The translations under genes were made by a program, and so were the position numbers. A model generated the notes under the pieces. The model worked only from the letters and a program-made list of their open reading frames with translations, did no database searches and was not told the origin of the DNA. 64,000 nucleotides of DNA from PUPG01 sp031323845 (GTDB taxonomy: Bacteria > Bacteroidota > Bacteroidia > Bacteroidales > UBA7960), in contig JAVIYP010000004.1 in the NCBI GenBank assembly GCA_031323845.1, forward strand, positions 16,709 to 80,708, given 5' to 3'. This document shows, piece by piece, positions 63,944-64,000 of the stretch; the first letter of the stretch is position 1; each line of letters starts with the position of its first letter.

Positions 63944-64000
63944 GTCTTGTCCTGAAATAGGTTTACACATTTTGTAAACAAAAATCAGGATTATGAGACA
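63944..64000 (+). mobile_element. Possible left end of an insertion sequence, cut by the window edge
   Basis: 63944-63990 matches 7955-8001 at 45 of 47 positions and has the inverted pairs TCCTGA/TCAGGA and GTTTAC/GTAAAC. An ATG at 63993 right behind it could be the transposase start (MR...). The solo copy at 7955 lacks this continuation. The element family cannot be named from this fragment. Confidence 0.45.

Noticed and set aside
1..64000. tRNA or rRNA genes
   Set aside because: No cloverleaf with a T-loop GTTCRANNC pattern or rRNA-like segment was recognised on either strand while reading.

Overview
The window reads as Bacteroidota chromosome, most likely class Bacteroidia. Evidence: type A T9SS sorting domains, FISUMP-domain lipoproteins, many secreted proteins and beta-barrels, a SMUG2-type DNA glycosylase, and promoter candidates of the TAnnTTTG form. 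I see no tRNA, rRNA or CRISPR array. Assignments come from reading motifs; no database search was run.

Layout. 1-4714: the 5' part of a very large PocR-PAS-GAF sensor kinase, cut off by the window edge. 5387-7864: three small envelope genes. 8357-9783: a FISUMP lipoprotein and a beta-barrel. 9858-11345: a dockerin-ended secreted protein. 11510-19310: a tight five-gene minus-strand operon: exported caspase-like peptidase, a 53-residue Cys4 protein, a FISUMP lipoprotein, a nearly stand-alone T9SS sorting domain, and a 1122-residue protein with two FISUMP domains. 19735-22035: a lipoprotein/outer-membrane pair. 22347-27004: two divergent sensor kinases. 27850-30303: a zinc-type ABC importer. 31213-37116: a secreted starch-binding protein and a secreted GH13 enzyme. 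37274-41125: a PhnD-like/PAS hybrid kinase. 41552-44488: a metallopeptidase-propeller-barrel fusion. 44827-50064: an ECF sigma/anti-sigma locus with two paralogous cargo proteins and a PrsW-like membrane protease. 50653-54843: an eight-PAS hybrid kinase. 54950-56000: gene debris and repeats. 56069-58771: a P-type ATPase. 59179-63388: a SMUG2 glycosylase convergent with a dockerin-ended subtilase.

How it fits together. Much of the coding capacity serves sensing (five large histidine kinases, three with shared module ancestry) and the envelope or secretion. The most system-like block is 44827-50064. Its sigma gene and both cargo genes are each preceded by CCAACTTTT, then 13 bases, then GTA, which looks like an ECF promoter. 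Anti-sigma factor and cargo share a juxtamembrane AGT(I/M) motif, and a PrsW-like protease gene lies just upstream. The cargo proteins end in an unfamiliar repeat built on D-x-E-x-L-R, expanded in one copy.

Between genes lie composite low-complexity repeats (8092-8330, 30331-30704, 55660-55995, 63885-63930). Two of them have inverted arms of the type ATTGTTGAATTGTTTAATCG. A 47-base sequence resembling an insertion-sequence end occurs at 7955 and again at the right edge of the window.
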